36,213 nucleotides of DNA. It comes from DATLFA01 sp039934635. GTDB lineage: Bacteria > Actinomycetota > Acidimicrobiia > Acidimicrobiales > WLNW01. Shown here piece after piece: positions 15,560 through 23,558 of this stretch. The first letter of the stretch is position 1. Every line of letters begins with the position of its first letter. The DNA lies in assembly GCA_039934635.1 (NCBI GenBank), contig JBDTLT010000032.1, positions 1 to 36,213 of the forward strand. The letters run 5' to 3'. The notes below the pieces were generated by a model. The model was not told the origin of the DNA and searched no databases. It saw nothing but the letters and a program-made list of their open reading frames with translations. The translations under genes and the position numbers were made by a program.

Positions 15560-16147
15560 TCAGTTGGCTTGCTCGGGGTCGGGGGCCGCCTCGACGCCCG
15601 ACGCAAATGCGGTGAGTGCGTCGACGAGCAGGTCTCTGACCGACACATCGTCGATCAGCCCGTCGTCACCGATCATCGACGACGTGACGGCAATCTGAAT
15701 GCAGGCCGCTTCGATGACGTAGGAGTGCGCGTATCCGAGCACGGTGCGCAGCGAGTGGTACGCGTTCTCGGCACCGCGGAGCGACGCGACGATCCACGCC
15801 ACCGGCTTGCGGTACATCGACCGCACATGATTGTCGCCGATGGTCCAGTCGAGGAGGTTCTTGAACGACCCGGGCAGCGCACCTGCGTACTCCGGTGTGC
15901 AGAACAGCACCCCGTCCGCCGCGTGGATCGCGGCGCGTAGGCGGGCCACCGCCGGGTCGATCTCGTCGACCGCTTCGACGTCGTCGTCCGGATTGAAGTG
16001 AGGCAGCTCGCCGAGCTCGTCATAGAGAACGGTCACGATACGAGCGGGGGCCACGGCGTGCGCGGTACGCAGCAACGCCGTGTTGGTCGACTGGCTCCGG
16101 AGGCTGCCGGAGACGAGCAGGATGTGGGGCGGGGAGGTGCTGGACAT
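15560..16147 (-). CDS. NADPH-dependent FMN reductase family protein
   Basis: This is a 195-residue flavodoxin-like protein. The FMN phosphate loop is VSGSLRSQSTN (12-22), and the PEYAGALPGSFKNLLDW motif near residue 90-106 is diagnostic of the NADPH-dependent FMN reductase/ArsH-like group. It reduces free flavin or quinones/azo compounds with NADPH. ATG 16147 places the conserved loop at the usual distance from the start. Its stop is 5 bp from that of the PLP enzyme gene (convergent), and it is divergent from the 170-residue protein gene with 65 bp between them. Confidence 0.88.
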   Translation of the reverse strand: MSSTSPPHILLVSGSLRSQSTNTALLRTAHAVAPARIVTVLYDELGELPHFNPDDDVEAVDEIDPAVARLRAAIHAADGVLFCTPEYAGALPGSFKNLLDWTIGDNHVRSMYRKPVAWIVASLRGAENAYHSLRTVLGYAHSYVIEAACIQIAVTSSMIGDDGLIDDVSVRDLLVDALTAFASGVEAAPDPEQAN

Positions 16148-16212
16148 AGAGCCGCTAGCCTCGCGCACGAGCGGAATGTGTAGGGCGACGGAAGTCTGGG
16201 TAGCACGGCAGC

Positions 16213-16725
16213 ATGTCGTCACTGCGCCGGCCATCCAGCGATCGCTTGCTCGCGATTTACGTCAACGACCACCGCGCGGGCGCAGCCGGCGGATTGGCAC
16301 TCGCCCGCCGCATGGCCCGCCAGGCCACTGCCGGTCCGGTCAGCGATGTGTTGGACGAGATTGCCGCCGAGATCGAGGAAGACAAAGCCACGTTGGACCA
16401 CGTTGCGCAGTTGTTGGGTATTCGCGCCAATCCCGTGAAGGTCGTGGCGGCGCGACTGGCAGAGTTGGCGGGCCGGCTGAAACTCAATGGGCAGCGGCGC
16501 GGCTCGTCGCCGCTCAGCCGATTGATCGAACGTGAGGGCCTGATGGCGGGTATCGACGCGAAGCGATCGCTTTGGCACTCACTGCACACCGCCCATCGTC
16601 GCGAGTTGGCGGTGATCGACTTCGAGCGCCTCGAGCAACGCGCGAGCGACCAACGGGATCGGCTCATACCGTTGCACCGGCTGGCGGCCGCAGAAGCGTT
16701 GCGCAACGAAGCGGCTGCGAGCTGA
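16213..16725 (+). CDS. Conserved helical protein of unknown function
   Basis: This is a 170-residue protein that looks all-alpha. It begins SDRLLAIYVNDHRAGAAGGL, then has an acidic helix DVLDEIAAEIEEDKATLDHV and ends in charged helices (HTAHRRELAVIDFERLEQRA). The His and Glu positions on long helices could suggest a ferritin-like bundle, but I cannot place a metal site with confidence. Similar hypothetical proteins occur in actinobacteria from memory. The gene is divergent from the FMN reductase and about 145 bp before cbiM. Function unknown. Confidence 0.7.
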   Translation: MSSLRRPSSDRLLAIYVNDHRAGAAGGLALARRMARQATAGPVSDVLDEIAAEIEEDKATLDHVAQLLGIRANPVKVVAARLAELAGRLKLNGQRRGSSPLSRLIEREGLMAGIDAKRSLWHSLHTAHRRELAVIDFERLEQRASDQRDRLIPLHRLAAAEALRNEAAAS

Positions 16726-16787
16726 CGCGGGCCGCGCCGTCCCGTCCCAACCCCCTCGCCCCGCACCTGGCCCCCACCGAATCTAGA

Positions 16788-16827
16788 TGCGAACCGTTCG
16801 CAGGTACATCCGGTAACGGTTAGCGTT
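16788..16827. promoter_or_regulatory. Pair of palindromic sites before cbiM (probable metalloregulator operators)
   Basis: TGCGAA-ccg-TTCGCA (16788-16802) is a perfect 6-3-6 inverted repeat. AACG-gttag-CGTT (16815-16827) is a second inverted repeat. Aligned on their centres the two are alike (GCGAACCGTTCGCA and GGTAACGGTTAGCG) with starts 23 bp apart. TATAGG at 16831 could be the -10 box, which would place both sites over the promoter. A Fur-family gene ends the operon. Confidence 0.6.
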
Positions 16828-16869
16828 CCGTATAGGTAGGGCAAGTCGCGAAACGAGCAAAGGGGCGCA

Positions 16870-17568
16870 ATGCATATCCCCGATGGATTCATCAACGGGG
16901 GCACCTCGGCGGGTGCCGGTGTCGTTGCCGTAGCCGCGCTGGGCGTCAGTGTGCGCCGTACTGCCGAAATACTCGACGAAAAGCAGGTGCCGTTGGCGGG
17001 CGTGGTCTCGGCGTTCATCTTCGCCGTGCAGATGCTCAACTTCCCCGTCGCCGGCGGCACGAGTGGTCACCTACTCGGCGGCGTACTCGCGGCCGTACTC
17101 GTCGGGCCCTACATGGGATCGCTCTGCGTGGCCGTCGTGCTCGTCGTGCAGGCGTTGCTCTTCGCCGACGGTGGGCTGAGCGCGCTCGGCCTCAATGTCA
17201 TCAACATGGCGCTCGTGACCGCGTTCGGTGGCTACCTGCTCTATCTGGGTCTGCGGCGCGTGCTGCCCCGTACGCCGTCCGGAGTCGTGCTCGCCAGCGG
17301 CATCGCGGCTGGTTTAGGCGTGATCCTGGCGTCGTTTGCCTTCACTTTCGAGTACGCCATCGGCGGCACCGGCGGCGCGGCGGTCGGCACTGTCGGTGGC
17401 GCGATGATCGGCGTGCACGCGCTCATCGGCATCGGCGAGGGGGTCATCACCGGCCTTACCGTGAGCTCCGTGCTTGCAGTGCGCCCCGACCTCGTCTACG
17501 GCGCGCGCGATCTGGTGCCGGGGCTACGACTCGGCGCGGGCGCGGTGCCGGCGACAGTGGGGCGCTGA
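16870..17568 (+). CDS. cbiM: ECF transporter substrate-binding component CbiM/NikM
   Basis: This is a 232-residue membrane protein with about seven hydrophobic segments. It starts MHIPDGF, the conserved N-terminal metal-binding loop of CbiM/NikM in which Met1-NH, His2 and a later His (His67 in GTSGHLLGG) coordinate Ni or Co. The sequence alone does not separate nickel from cobalt. It is first in the operon M-N-Q-O followed by a Fur-family gene. The start is fixed by the invariant MHIPDG and a GGGGCG ribosome site. No B12 riboswitch was recognised in the 144-bp leader. Confidence 0.93.
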   Translation: MHIPDGFINGGTSAGAGVVAVAALGVSVRRTAEILDEKQVPLAGVVSAFIFAVQMLNFPVAGGTSGHLLGGVLAAVLVGPYMGSLCVAVVLVVQALLFADGGLSALGLNVINMALVTAFGGYLLYLGLRRVLPRTPSGVVLASGIAAGLGVILASFAFTFEYAIGGTGGAAVGTVGGAMIGVHALIGIGEGVITGLTVSSVLAVRPDLVYGARDLVPGLRLGAGAVPATVGR

Positions 17569-17570
17569 CC

Positions 17571-17906
17571 ATGAAGCCTCGCATCACCCTCGGTATCTTC
17601 ATCGCTGCCGCGCTCGCGGTTGCGATGGTGCTCGCGTTCTTCGTGAGCCCGCAGGCATCGAGCCAGCCCGACGGCCTGAACAAGGTGGCCATCGACCAGG
17701 GTTTCTCGGACAACGAGAAGACTCACGCCCTCGATAGTGGGCCTACCGCCGGCTACGCCGTGACGGGCGTGGGCAACGACCGGCTCGCCACCGGCCTCGC
17801 CGGGCTGATCGGCGTGACCGTCACCTTCGCCGTCGCCGGCGGCCTTTTCTTGGTGGTGCGCCAAACGCGCCGCCCGCACGAAGCAGTCGGGCACGGTGCC
17901 CCGTGA
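17571..17906 (+). CDS. PDGLE-domain CbiN/NikN-type small membrane component
   Basis: This is a 111-residue protein with a first TM helix (about 7-25), an extracytoplasmic loop beginning QPDGLNKVAIDQGF (the PDGLE-like motif, with N in place of E) and a second TM helix (about 79-98). This matches CbiN/NikN proteins that activate CbiM. The start follows cbiM by 2 nt, and the gene overlaps the start of cbiQ by 4 nt. Confidence 0.88.
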   Translation: MKPRITLGIFIAAALAVAMVLAFFVSPQASSQPDGLNKVAIDQGFSDNEKTHALDSGPTAGYAVTGVGNDRLATGLAGLIGVTVTFAVAGGLFLVVRQTRRPHEAVGHGAP

Positions 17907-18679
17907 GCGGTACGCACGGTGGCCACAGCCATGTGCTCTTCGTGCACGGCGAATCGCGCGTGCACGAGTTGCGACCGCAGTGCAAGCTGGCGGCGACGGT
18001 GTTGTTCATCTTTGCGGTCGTCGTCACGCCCCGCGAAGCCTTTTGGGCGTTCGCCGCGTACGCGGTGCTGCTTGCCGGCGTCGCACGCGCCGCCAGGGTG
18101 CCGCTGCGCACGATCGTGTCGCGGTTGCGGTTCGAAGCGCCGTTCGTCGCGTTCGCGTTCTTCCTGCCGCTGATCGGTCAAGGACGGCGCATCGACGTAC
18201 TTGGTGTGTCGCTATCGGTCGCCGGTCTCTGGGGTGCATGGAACATCATCATCAAAGGGATGATCGGCGTCATGGCTACCGCATTGCTCGGCGCGACGAC
18301 CTCGATGTCCGATCTTCTCGTCGGACTCGAACGCTTACGGGTACCGCGCATGTTCGTCGCCATCACGGGGTCCATGATGCGCTATGGCGAGGTGATCAGC
18401 GGCGAGATGCGCCGGATGAAGATCGCTCGTCAATCTCGTGGCTACGAGCCGCGCTGGATGTGGCAATCCAAGGCCGTCGCGTCGTCGGCGGGTGCATTGT
18501 TCGTCCGTTCCTACGAGCGGGGCGAGCGCGTCTATCTTGCCATGGCATCACGCGGCTACGACGGCTCGTTGCCCGCGCTCGAAGAACACGCGGCCAGCCG
18601 GCGGCAGTGGGTCGCGGCGATGACAGTGCCCGCGATCGCGTGCGTGACGGCAATCTTCGCGTTGGGACTCGCCGCATGA
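17903..18679 (+). CDS. cbiQ: ECF transporter transmembrane component CbiQ (EcfT)
   Basis: This is a 258-residue protein with hydrophobic segments clustered at about 30-130 and 225-258. Two cytoplasmic helix motifs of the Ala-Arg-Gly type, SRGYEPRW and ASRGYDGSLP, couple EcfT to the ATPase. The His-rich N-terminus (GTHGGHSHVLFVHGESRVH) could bind metal. The GTG start is inside the 3' end of the preceding gene, so translation is coupled. The gene's own stop overlaps the ATG of cbiO (ATGA). Confidence 0.92.
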   Translation: MSGTHGGHSHVLFVHGESRVHELRPQCKLAATVLFIFAVVVTPREAFWAFAAYAVLLAGVARAARVPLRTIVSRLRFEAPFVAFAFFLPLIGQGRRIDVLGVSLSVAGLWGAWNIIIKGMIGVMATALLGATTSMSDLLVGLERLRVPRMFVAITGSMMRYGEVISGEMRRMKIARQSRGYEPRWMWQSKAVASSAGALFVRSYERGERVYLAMASRGYDGSLPALEEHAASRRQWVAAMTVPAIACVTAIFALGLAA

Positions 18680-19422
18680 GCGCAGCAGCCATCGACGTAC
18701 GCGACGTCTCGTTCGCCTACCCCGACGGTCGCCGGGCGCTGTCGCACGTCACGTTGAGTGTCCAACCCGGTGAGCGGGTCGCCGTGCTCGGGCCCAACGG
18801 GGCCGGTAAGACGACGCTCATCCTTCATTTGAACGGCATACACGTGGCGGCGGCCGGTGAGGTGCACGTCGGCGGGCTGCGCGTGAGCAAGGAGAACCTC
18901 CGCGAGATCCGTCGTCGCGTCGCGATCGTGTTCCAAGATCCCGACGACCAGCTCTTCATGCCGTCGGTGCGCGAGGACGTGGCGTTCGGTCCGGCCAACC
19001 TCGGTCTGCGGGCGGCCGATCTCGATCGCAGGGTCTACGAGGCGCTCGACGAGGTCGATATGGCGCACTGTGCAACCCGCCCGCCGCACCATCTCAGCTT
19101 CGGCGAGCGCCGGCGTGTCGCGATCGCCACGGTGCTGGCAATGCAGCCCGACGTCCTCGTGCTCGACGAACCTTCGTCGAATCTCGATCCGGCGGCGCGG
19201 CGCGAGGTCGCGGACATCCTCAAGCGACTGCGACTCACGACGCTGGTCGTCACGCACGACCTGCCGTACGCGCTCGAGTTGTGCGAGCGATCGGTCATCC
19301 TCAACAACGGCTCGATCGTCGCCGATGGTCCGACGGCGGAGCTCCTCTGCGATCGCGAGTTGATGGCGGCGAACCGTCTCGAGCTGCCGTACGGATTCGA
19401 CCCGAGTTACCTCGAAGTGTAG
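18676..19422 (+). CDS. cbiO: ECF transporter ATPase CbiO (EcfA)
   Basis: This is a 248-residue ABC ATPase. Walker A is GPNGAGKTT (39-47), the Q-loop is VFQDPDDQLFMPSVREDVAF (typical of CbiO/EcfA), the signature is LSFGERRR, a variant of LSGGQ, and Walker B is VLVLDEPSSNLDP. It powers metal uptake with CbiM, CbiN and CbiQ. The ATG overlaps the cbiQ stop. A longer in-frame reading that begins upstream inside cbiQ was not used because the residues before the ABC domain have no family match. Confidence 0.93.
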   Translation: MSAAAIDVRDVSFAYPDGRRALSHVTLSVQPGERVAVLGPNGAGKTTLILHLNGIHVAAAGEVHVGGLRVSKENLREIRRRVAIVFQDPDDQLFMPSVREDVAFGPANLGLRAADLDRRVYEALDEVDMAHCATRPPHHLSFGERRRVAIATVLAMQPDVLVLDEPSSNLDPAARREVADILKRLRLTTLVVTHDLPYALELCERSVILNNGSIVADGPTAELLCDRELMAANRLELPYGFDPSYLEV

Positions 19423-19433
19423 GTAGTTGCGTC

Positions 19434-19856
19434 ATGGCGAGCGAGAGCGCGACGACGATCATCGCGACACTGCGACACCAAGGTGTTCGCATCACGAGCG
19501 CGCGCCGCGCGGTCATCGCGGCGCTGGTACGCACCGATGGTCACGTGACCGCAGAGGACATCGCGACGGTGGTTCAGACCCAAGCGCCCGAGATCCACCT
19601 GTCCACCGTGTATCGCACGCTCGAGTCGCTCGAAGAGTTGGGCGTCGTCGATCACGTGCATCTGGGCCACGGCAGCGCCGTGTACCACCTTGCGGCAAAC
19701 CGGCATCAGCATCTCGTGTGCGAGAACTGCAAGAAGGTCATCCACTTACCGGGCGGTCTGGTGGAAGAGCTGGCCCGCGACATCGATTCGCGCTACCACT
19801 TCACGTTGCGCCCGCACCACTTTGCACTCCTCGGACTGTGCGAGGACTGTCGGTAG
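19434..19856 (+). CDS. Fur-family metal-responsive regulator
   Basis: This is a 140-residue protein with an N-terminal winged helix (about 8-75, with HVTAEDIATVV and STVYRTLESLEELG) and a C-terminal metal/dimer domain. Metal ligands visible are HVHLGHGSAVYH, HQHLVCENC (Cys96, Cys99) and CEDC (Cys136, Cys139). The CxxC pairs form the structural zinc site of Fur/Zur/Nur. Position after cbiMNQO suggests Ni, Co or Zn sensing, and the palindromes before cbiM are candidate targets. Its last 111 bp are overlapped by the convergent DMT transporter gene. Confidence 0.9.
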   Translation: MASESATTIIATLRHQGVRITSARRAVIAALVRTDGHVTAEDIATVVQTQAPEIHLSTVYRTLESLEELGVVDHVHLGHGSAVYHLAANRHQHLVCENCKKVIHLPGGLVEELARDIDSRYHFTLRPHHFALLGLCEDCR

Positions 19857-20747
19857 GGGCGCACGGCTCGGCAGTGTTGCGCCGTAGGTGATCGCACCGA
19901 GAGTGATGGCGAAACCGGCGAGCTGTATCGCCGAAAGAGGCTGGCCGAGGATGACCCATCCGAGCACGACACCGGTCACGGGGCCGGCGAGGCCGAGCAG
20001 TGGGGGCGCGGCGGTGGGCAGGCGGCGCACACCGTTGAACCAGAGTACGAAGGCCAGTGCGGTAGCAATTACGCTGAGGTAGGCGAAGCCCGCGACGCTG
20101 CGATTGGTGAACGCCGGCGGTGCACCTTCGGCGAGGGCGGTGAGGGGCACGAGGACCACGCCGCCCATCAACAGCTGCCAGCCAGTCGCGGCGACCTGGT
20201 TCGTCGGCGCGGGGAACCGTTTGGTCAACACCACGCCGATTGCAAACGACACGTTGGCGCCGAGGGCCGAGAGGAGCCCGACGGTGTCGAGCCCCGCGCT
20301 CGGGCGAAGTACGACCAGCCCGACACCCAGCGCGGCAACCAGACCCACGACGACTTCGGGCCGTCGCGGCCGGCGCCCGGTGACCACTCGTGTGATGGCG
20401 ACGACCAACAGCGGTTGTAGTCCGCCCACTGCCGCCGCAACGCCGCCCGGCAAGCGGTACACCGCCGCGATGAGCAATGGGAAGAAGATGCCGAAGTTGA
20501 AGACCGACAGCATCGCCGTCTGCCACCACTCTGCGCCCCGGGGCCGCCAGCGCGAGACGAGCGTGCCTGCGATCAAGAGCACGAGGCCCGCCGGCACCAC
20601 CCGCATCGAGGCGACGAGCAGAGGTCGTCCGTCGGGAAGCAGTTCTGTGATCGTGACGTAGGTGGTGCCCCACGTGATGGGGGCCAACACGGTCGCGGCC
20701 ACGGTCGAACCGCGGGCTCCGGACGTCGACTTCGTCGCAAAATCCAT
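19746..20747 (-). CDS. EamA/DMT-superfamily transporter
   Basis: This is a 333-residue protein with ten hydrophobic segments, the topology of the EamA family of metabolite exporters (for example of amino acids). LAPITWGTTYVTITELLPDG resembles the EamA repeat start. The last 36 residues (PTVLAQSEECKVVRAQREVV and on) are encoded antisense to the fur gene and are not hydrophobic, so they are likely a non-conserved tail. The gene is divergent from a MarR regulator with a palindrome between them, and probably its target. The substrate is unknown. Confidence 0.87.
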   Translation of the reverse strand: MDFATKSTSGARGSTVAATVLAPITWGTTYVTITELLPDGRPLLVASMRVVPAGLVLLIAGTLVSRWRPRGAEWWQTAMLSVFNFGIFFPLLIAAVYRLPGGVAAAVGGLQPLLVVAITRVVTGRRPRRPEVVVGLVAALGVGLVVLRPSAGLDTVGLLSALGANVSFAIGVVLTKRFPAPTNQVAATGWQLLMGGVVLVPLTALAEGAPPAFTNRSVAGFAYLSVIATALAFVLWFNGVRRLPTAAPPLLGLAGPVTGVVLGWVILGQPLSAIQLAGFAITLGAITYGATLPSRAPLPTVLAQSEECKVVRAQREVVARIDVAGQLFHQTAR

Positions 20748-20796
20748 GTCTTGCCTCTGCTATCCGACTCGACGGTCACTAGATCAATGTTCGTTA

Positions 20797-20810
20797 TCTT
20801 AATGTTAAGA
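20797..20810. promoter_or_regulatory. Palindromic operator between the DMT transporter and MarR genes
   Basis: TCTTAA-TG-TTAAGA is a perfect 6-2-6 inverted repeat in an unusually AT-rich patch of this GC-rich DNA. It lies 24 bp before the -10 box of marR and 50 bp before the DMT start codon. Confidence 0.7.
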
Positions 20811-20833
20811 GTCTGAGTGTCAACCCTTTGCTA

Positions 20834-20839
20834 TACGAT
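20834..20839 (+). promoter_or_regulatory. Predicted -10 box of the marR gene
   Basis: TACGAT, inside TATACGAT, stands 6 nt before the GTG at 20846 and no ribosome site precedes that codon, so a leaderless message is likely. Confidence 0.5.
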
Positions 20840-20845
20840 TCCGGC

Positions 20846-21364
20846 GTGCCCCGCTCCGAACCCGACGCTGTCGACCGCATGACCGAGCAATGGAAGGCGG
20901 TCCGTCCCGACGTCGACGTCTCGCCGATGGGGGTGATCGGACGGGTTTCGCGGCTGTCGCGGCTGGTCGACCGGCGGTTGGCCGAGAACTTCGCCCGCCA
21001 CGGCATCGAGAGTTGGATGTACGACGTGCTGGCGACGTTGCGCCGATCCGGCGAGCCGTACGAGCTCACTGCCGGCGAACTGATGCGCCGCACCATGGTC
21101 ACCACCGGCGCAGTGACCAATCGCATCGACCGCCTCGAGGAGCGCGGTCTCGTCCGGCGGGTCAGCACCGCGGATCGCCGCAAGGTCATCGTGCGGCTCA
21201 CCGACGAGGGTCGCGCTCTGGTCGACGAAGTCGTCGTCGGGCACATGGCGACCGAGCGAGAGATCCTCGCCCCGCTTTCGCCGCGCCAGCAGAGCGAATT
21301 CGCCAACCTATTGCGGTCGACCCTTCTGACCCTCGGCGATCGCGCCGGCGGGTACGACGTATAG
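20846..21364 (+). CDS. MarR-family transcriptional regulator
   Basis: This is a 172-residue protein. The winged helix has ELTAGELMRRTMVTTGAVTN (HTH), IDRLEERGLVRR and the wing STADRRKVIVRLTDEG, all diagnostic of MarR. The N-terminal DAVDRMTEQWKAVRPDVDVS and PMGVIGRVSRLSRLVDRRL form the dimerisation helices of a common actinobacterial subgroup. GTG 20846 was chosen because it stands 6 nt after a -10-like box; ATG 20879 is an alternative that would remove part of the first helix. It likely controls the divergent DMT gene through the palindrome at 20797-20810. Confidence 0.9.
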   Translation: MPRSEPDAVDRMTEQWKAVRPDVDVSPMGVIGRVSRLSRLVDRRLAENFARHGIESWMYDVLATLRRSGEPYELTAGELMRRTMVTTGAVTNRIDRLEERGLVRRVSTADRRKVIVRLTDEGRALVDEVVVGHMATEREILAPLSPRQQSEFANLLRSTLLTLGDRAGGYDV

Positions 21365-21382
21365 CGCCAAGGTCGACGTTCG

Positions 21383-21904
21383 ATGACGCTTTCGTACGTA
21401 CTTCGCGACGGAACGCCCGTGACCGTGCGCCCGATTGCACCGAGTGACGAAGAACGCCTGACCCGATTCCACGCCACGCTGTCGGCCGAGACCACACGCA
21501 TGCGATTCTTTTCGGTGCACCCTCACCTCAGCCGTCGCGAGACCGAGCGGTTCACCGATGTCGACCACGTGAATCGTGAAGCGTTCGTCGTGACGGTCGA
21601 TGACGAGATCATCGGTGTCGGCCGGTACGAGCGACTCGCCGATCCGCTCGACGCGGAGGTCGCGTTCGTCGTTGCCGATCGTTGGCAGGGTTTTGGTGTC
21701 GGTCCGATCTTGCTGAGGCAGCTGACCGACTGCGCCCGTGCTGTCGGCATCCACCGACTCGTCGCCGAGACGCTCGCGGAGAATCGCCGGATGCTCGACA
21801 TGTTTGCTCACGCCGGCTTGCCGATCCGTCGCTCGATGACCCAGGGGATCGTCTCCATCACGATGACGGTGGATGGTTCGGGTCACTCCGACGACGTTTC
21901 ATGA
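21383..21904 (+). CDS. GNAT-family N-acetyltransferase
   Basis: This is a 173-residue protein with LRDGTPVTVRPIAPSDEERL at the N-terminus and the acetyl-CoA pyrophosphate loop VVADRWQGFGVGPILLRQL (motif A, Q/R-x-x-G-x-G/A). The RPIxPxDEERLxRF start is like the acetyltransferase domain of actinobacterial protein lysine acetylases (Pat-type), but the cyclic-nucleotide domain is absent. The acceptor is unknown. It starts 18 bp after marR in the same direction. Confidence 0.85.
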   Translation: MTLSYVLRDGTPVTVRPIAPSDEERLTRFHATLSAETTRMRFFSVHPHLSRRETERFTDVDHVNREAFVVTVDDEIIGVGRYERLADPLDAEVAFVVADRWQGFGVGPILLRQLTDCARAVGIHRLVAETLAENRRMLDMFAHAGLPIRRSMTQGIVSITMTVDGSGHSDDVS

Positions 21905-21997
21905 CGCGTGTTCGTCCTGCTCGCGACGGTGTCCGGCATTTGGGCGGTAAGATCTGAATAGTTACGCGTCGGCTCCGGTCCTTGGCTACCCCGCGGT

Positions 21998-22777
21998 GTG
22001 GTGGACGGAGATGTAAACGATGCTCAGGCGAAGTCCTCTTCGGCGGCGTCCGCGCGCGTGAGCGACACCCAAGCGATCCGACTGGCCACCGCGTTCGCGC
22101 TGCAGGCGGCGAAGACGCCAGGTCCGTCGCTCTGCTCCGTGTGCGTCAACGTGTTGGTGGTGGCCGGTGTGGGGATCACGATCATGGGCGGCACCAAGGC
22201 CGGCCCGGTGTGCGTGTCCGACGAGCGCATGGCCGCGTTGGAGGACTTGCAGTTCACGCTCGGCGAGGGCCCGTGTCAGGACGCGTTCCGCGACAGTGCA
22301 CCGGTGATGGTGCCGCGGCTCGACGACGTGGCGTTCGCTCGGTGGCCCGCGTTTGTCACCGAGGCACGCGACTCGGGCGTCGAAGCGGTATTCGCCTATC
22401 CGCTCATCGCAGGGCGATCGAAGGTCGGTGTGATCACGTTGTACCAAGACCGCACCGGCGATCTCACGCCCGATCAGCGCGACGACACGGAGGCGCTGGC
22501 CGACATTCTGTCCGCGACGATTCTCGGCATGCAGGCTGCCGCACCGCCGGGAATGCTGGCGGCCGAACTGGACGAAGCGGTCTCGCACCGCGCCGAGGTG
22601 CATCAAGCTTCGGGCATGGCGGCGATTCAACTGCAGATCCCGATCACGGAGGCGCTGACGGCGCTTCGGGCCTACGCCTTTGCCCATGGCCAATCGGTGG
22701 CCGATGTCGCCGCGGACATCGTGGCGCGCCGCCTCCGACTTTCTCATGACCAAGACGGCAACGACAAAGGAGCCTGA
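21998..22777 (+). CDS. GAF-ANTAR regulatory protein (first of a tandem pair)
   Basis: This is a 259-residue protein. A GAF domain covers about 25-175, including FTLGEGPCQDAFRDSAPVMV and VGVITLYQDRTG. A C-terminal ANTAR RNA-binding domain covers about 195-250 (HRAEVHQASGMAAIQLQIPI and ADVAADIVARRLRL). ANTAR proteins bind paired hairpins in nascent RNA to prevent termination; GAF domains sense a small ligand. GTG at 21998 or 22001 is likely the start. TAAGAT at 21948-21953 could be a -10 box. The GAF half is more degenerate than that of its neighbour. Confidence 0.85.
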   Translation: MVDGDVNDAQAKSSSAASARVSDTQAIRLATAFALQAAKTPGPSLCSVCVNVLVVAGVGITIMGGTKAGPVCVSDERMAALEDLQFTLGEGPCQDAFRDSAPVMVPRLDDVAFARWPAFVTEARDSGVEAVFAYPLIAGRSKVGVITLYQDRTGDLTPDQRDDTEALADILSATILGMQAAAPPGMLAAELDEAVSHRAEVHQASGMAAIQLQIPITEALTALRAYAFAHGQSVADVAADIVARRLRLSHDQDGNDKGA

Positions 22778-22780
22778 ATC

Positions 22781-23551
22781 ATGACGACCAACGAACGCGA
22801 ACACTCCGCCACAGTTCGAGAGTCGCTTGCCACGCAGACATTCGTGCAACTCGCCGACACGCTGGTGGTCGACTTCGACCTCATCGACCTGCTCACCGTG
22901 CTCGCCAATCGAAGTGTCGAGCTACTCGGTGCGGCAGCTGCAGGGATACTTCTCGCGGACAGCGACGGTCGTCTGCGCGTGATGGCCGCATCCGACGAAC
23001 AGGCCGAGTTGCTCGAGTTGTTCCAGGTGCAGAGCGACGAGGGGCCCTGTCTCGATTGCTTTGGCACCGGCAACCCAGTGATCAGCTCTGACCTTCGGGG
23101 ACTGACACCGTGGCCCGACTTTGCGGCCGAGAGCGTCCGTCTGGGCTTCCCGTCGGTGTGCGCACTTCCTCTGCGCTTGCGCAACGAGATTCTGGGCTGC
23201 CTCAATCTCTTCATTGCGCATCCGGTGCCGCTCTCGGACTCCGACGTCGCGTTGGCGCAGGCGCTCGCCGATGTCGCGAGTATCGCGATCGTGCAAGACG
23301 CCGCCAACCGCCTCGCGACGACGCGCGAGTCGCAGTTGCAATACGCACTCGTCAGTCGCGTCATCATCGAACAAGCCAAGGGAATGGTCGCCGAGCACGA
23401 GTCGATGAACATGAACGCCGCGTTCTCGTTGATCCGGGCATTCGCGCGCAACAACAATCTGTTGCTCACCGAAACCGCGTCCAATCTCGTCGACGGCACG
23501 ATCAACATCGACTGGCTTCAAGAAGCGAAGCATCGACCCCCGCGGATCTGA
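22781..23551 (+). CDS. GAF-ANTAR regulatory protein (second of a tandem pair)
   Basis: This is a 256-residue protein. The GAF domain (about 25-175) contains LLADSDGRLRVMAASDEQAE, the characteristic SDEGPCLDCFGTGNPV with a CxxC, and PLRLRNEILGCLNLF. The ANTAR domain (about 190-245) contains SRVIIEQAKGMVAEHESMNM, a good match to its helix 1. It starts 3 bp after the first copy and is preceded by AAAGGAG, so the two are one operon. It may regulate a transcript with ANTAR-type twin hairpins elsewhere. Confidence 0.9.
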   Translation: MTTNEREHSATVRESLATQTFVQLADTLVVDFDLIDLLTVLANRSVELLGAAAAGILLADSDGRLRVMAASDEQAELLELFQVQSDEGPCLDCFGTGNPVISSDLRGLTPWPDFAAESVRLGFPSVCALPLRLRNEILGCLNLFIAHPVPLSDSDVALAQALADVASIAIVQDAANRLATTRESQLQYALVSRVIIEQAKGMVAEHESMNMNAAFSLIRAFARNNNLLLTETASNLVDGTINIDWLQEAKHRPPRI

Positions 23552-23558
23552 CCGGCTT

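Noticed and set aside
16726..16869. A cobalamin riboswitch in front of cbiM
   Set aside because: I looked for the conserved B12-box and a long structured leader. The 144-bp interval is too short and shows palindromes of the protein-operator type instead.
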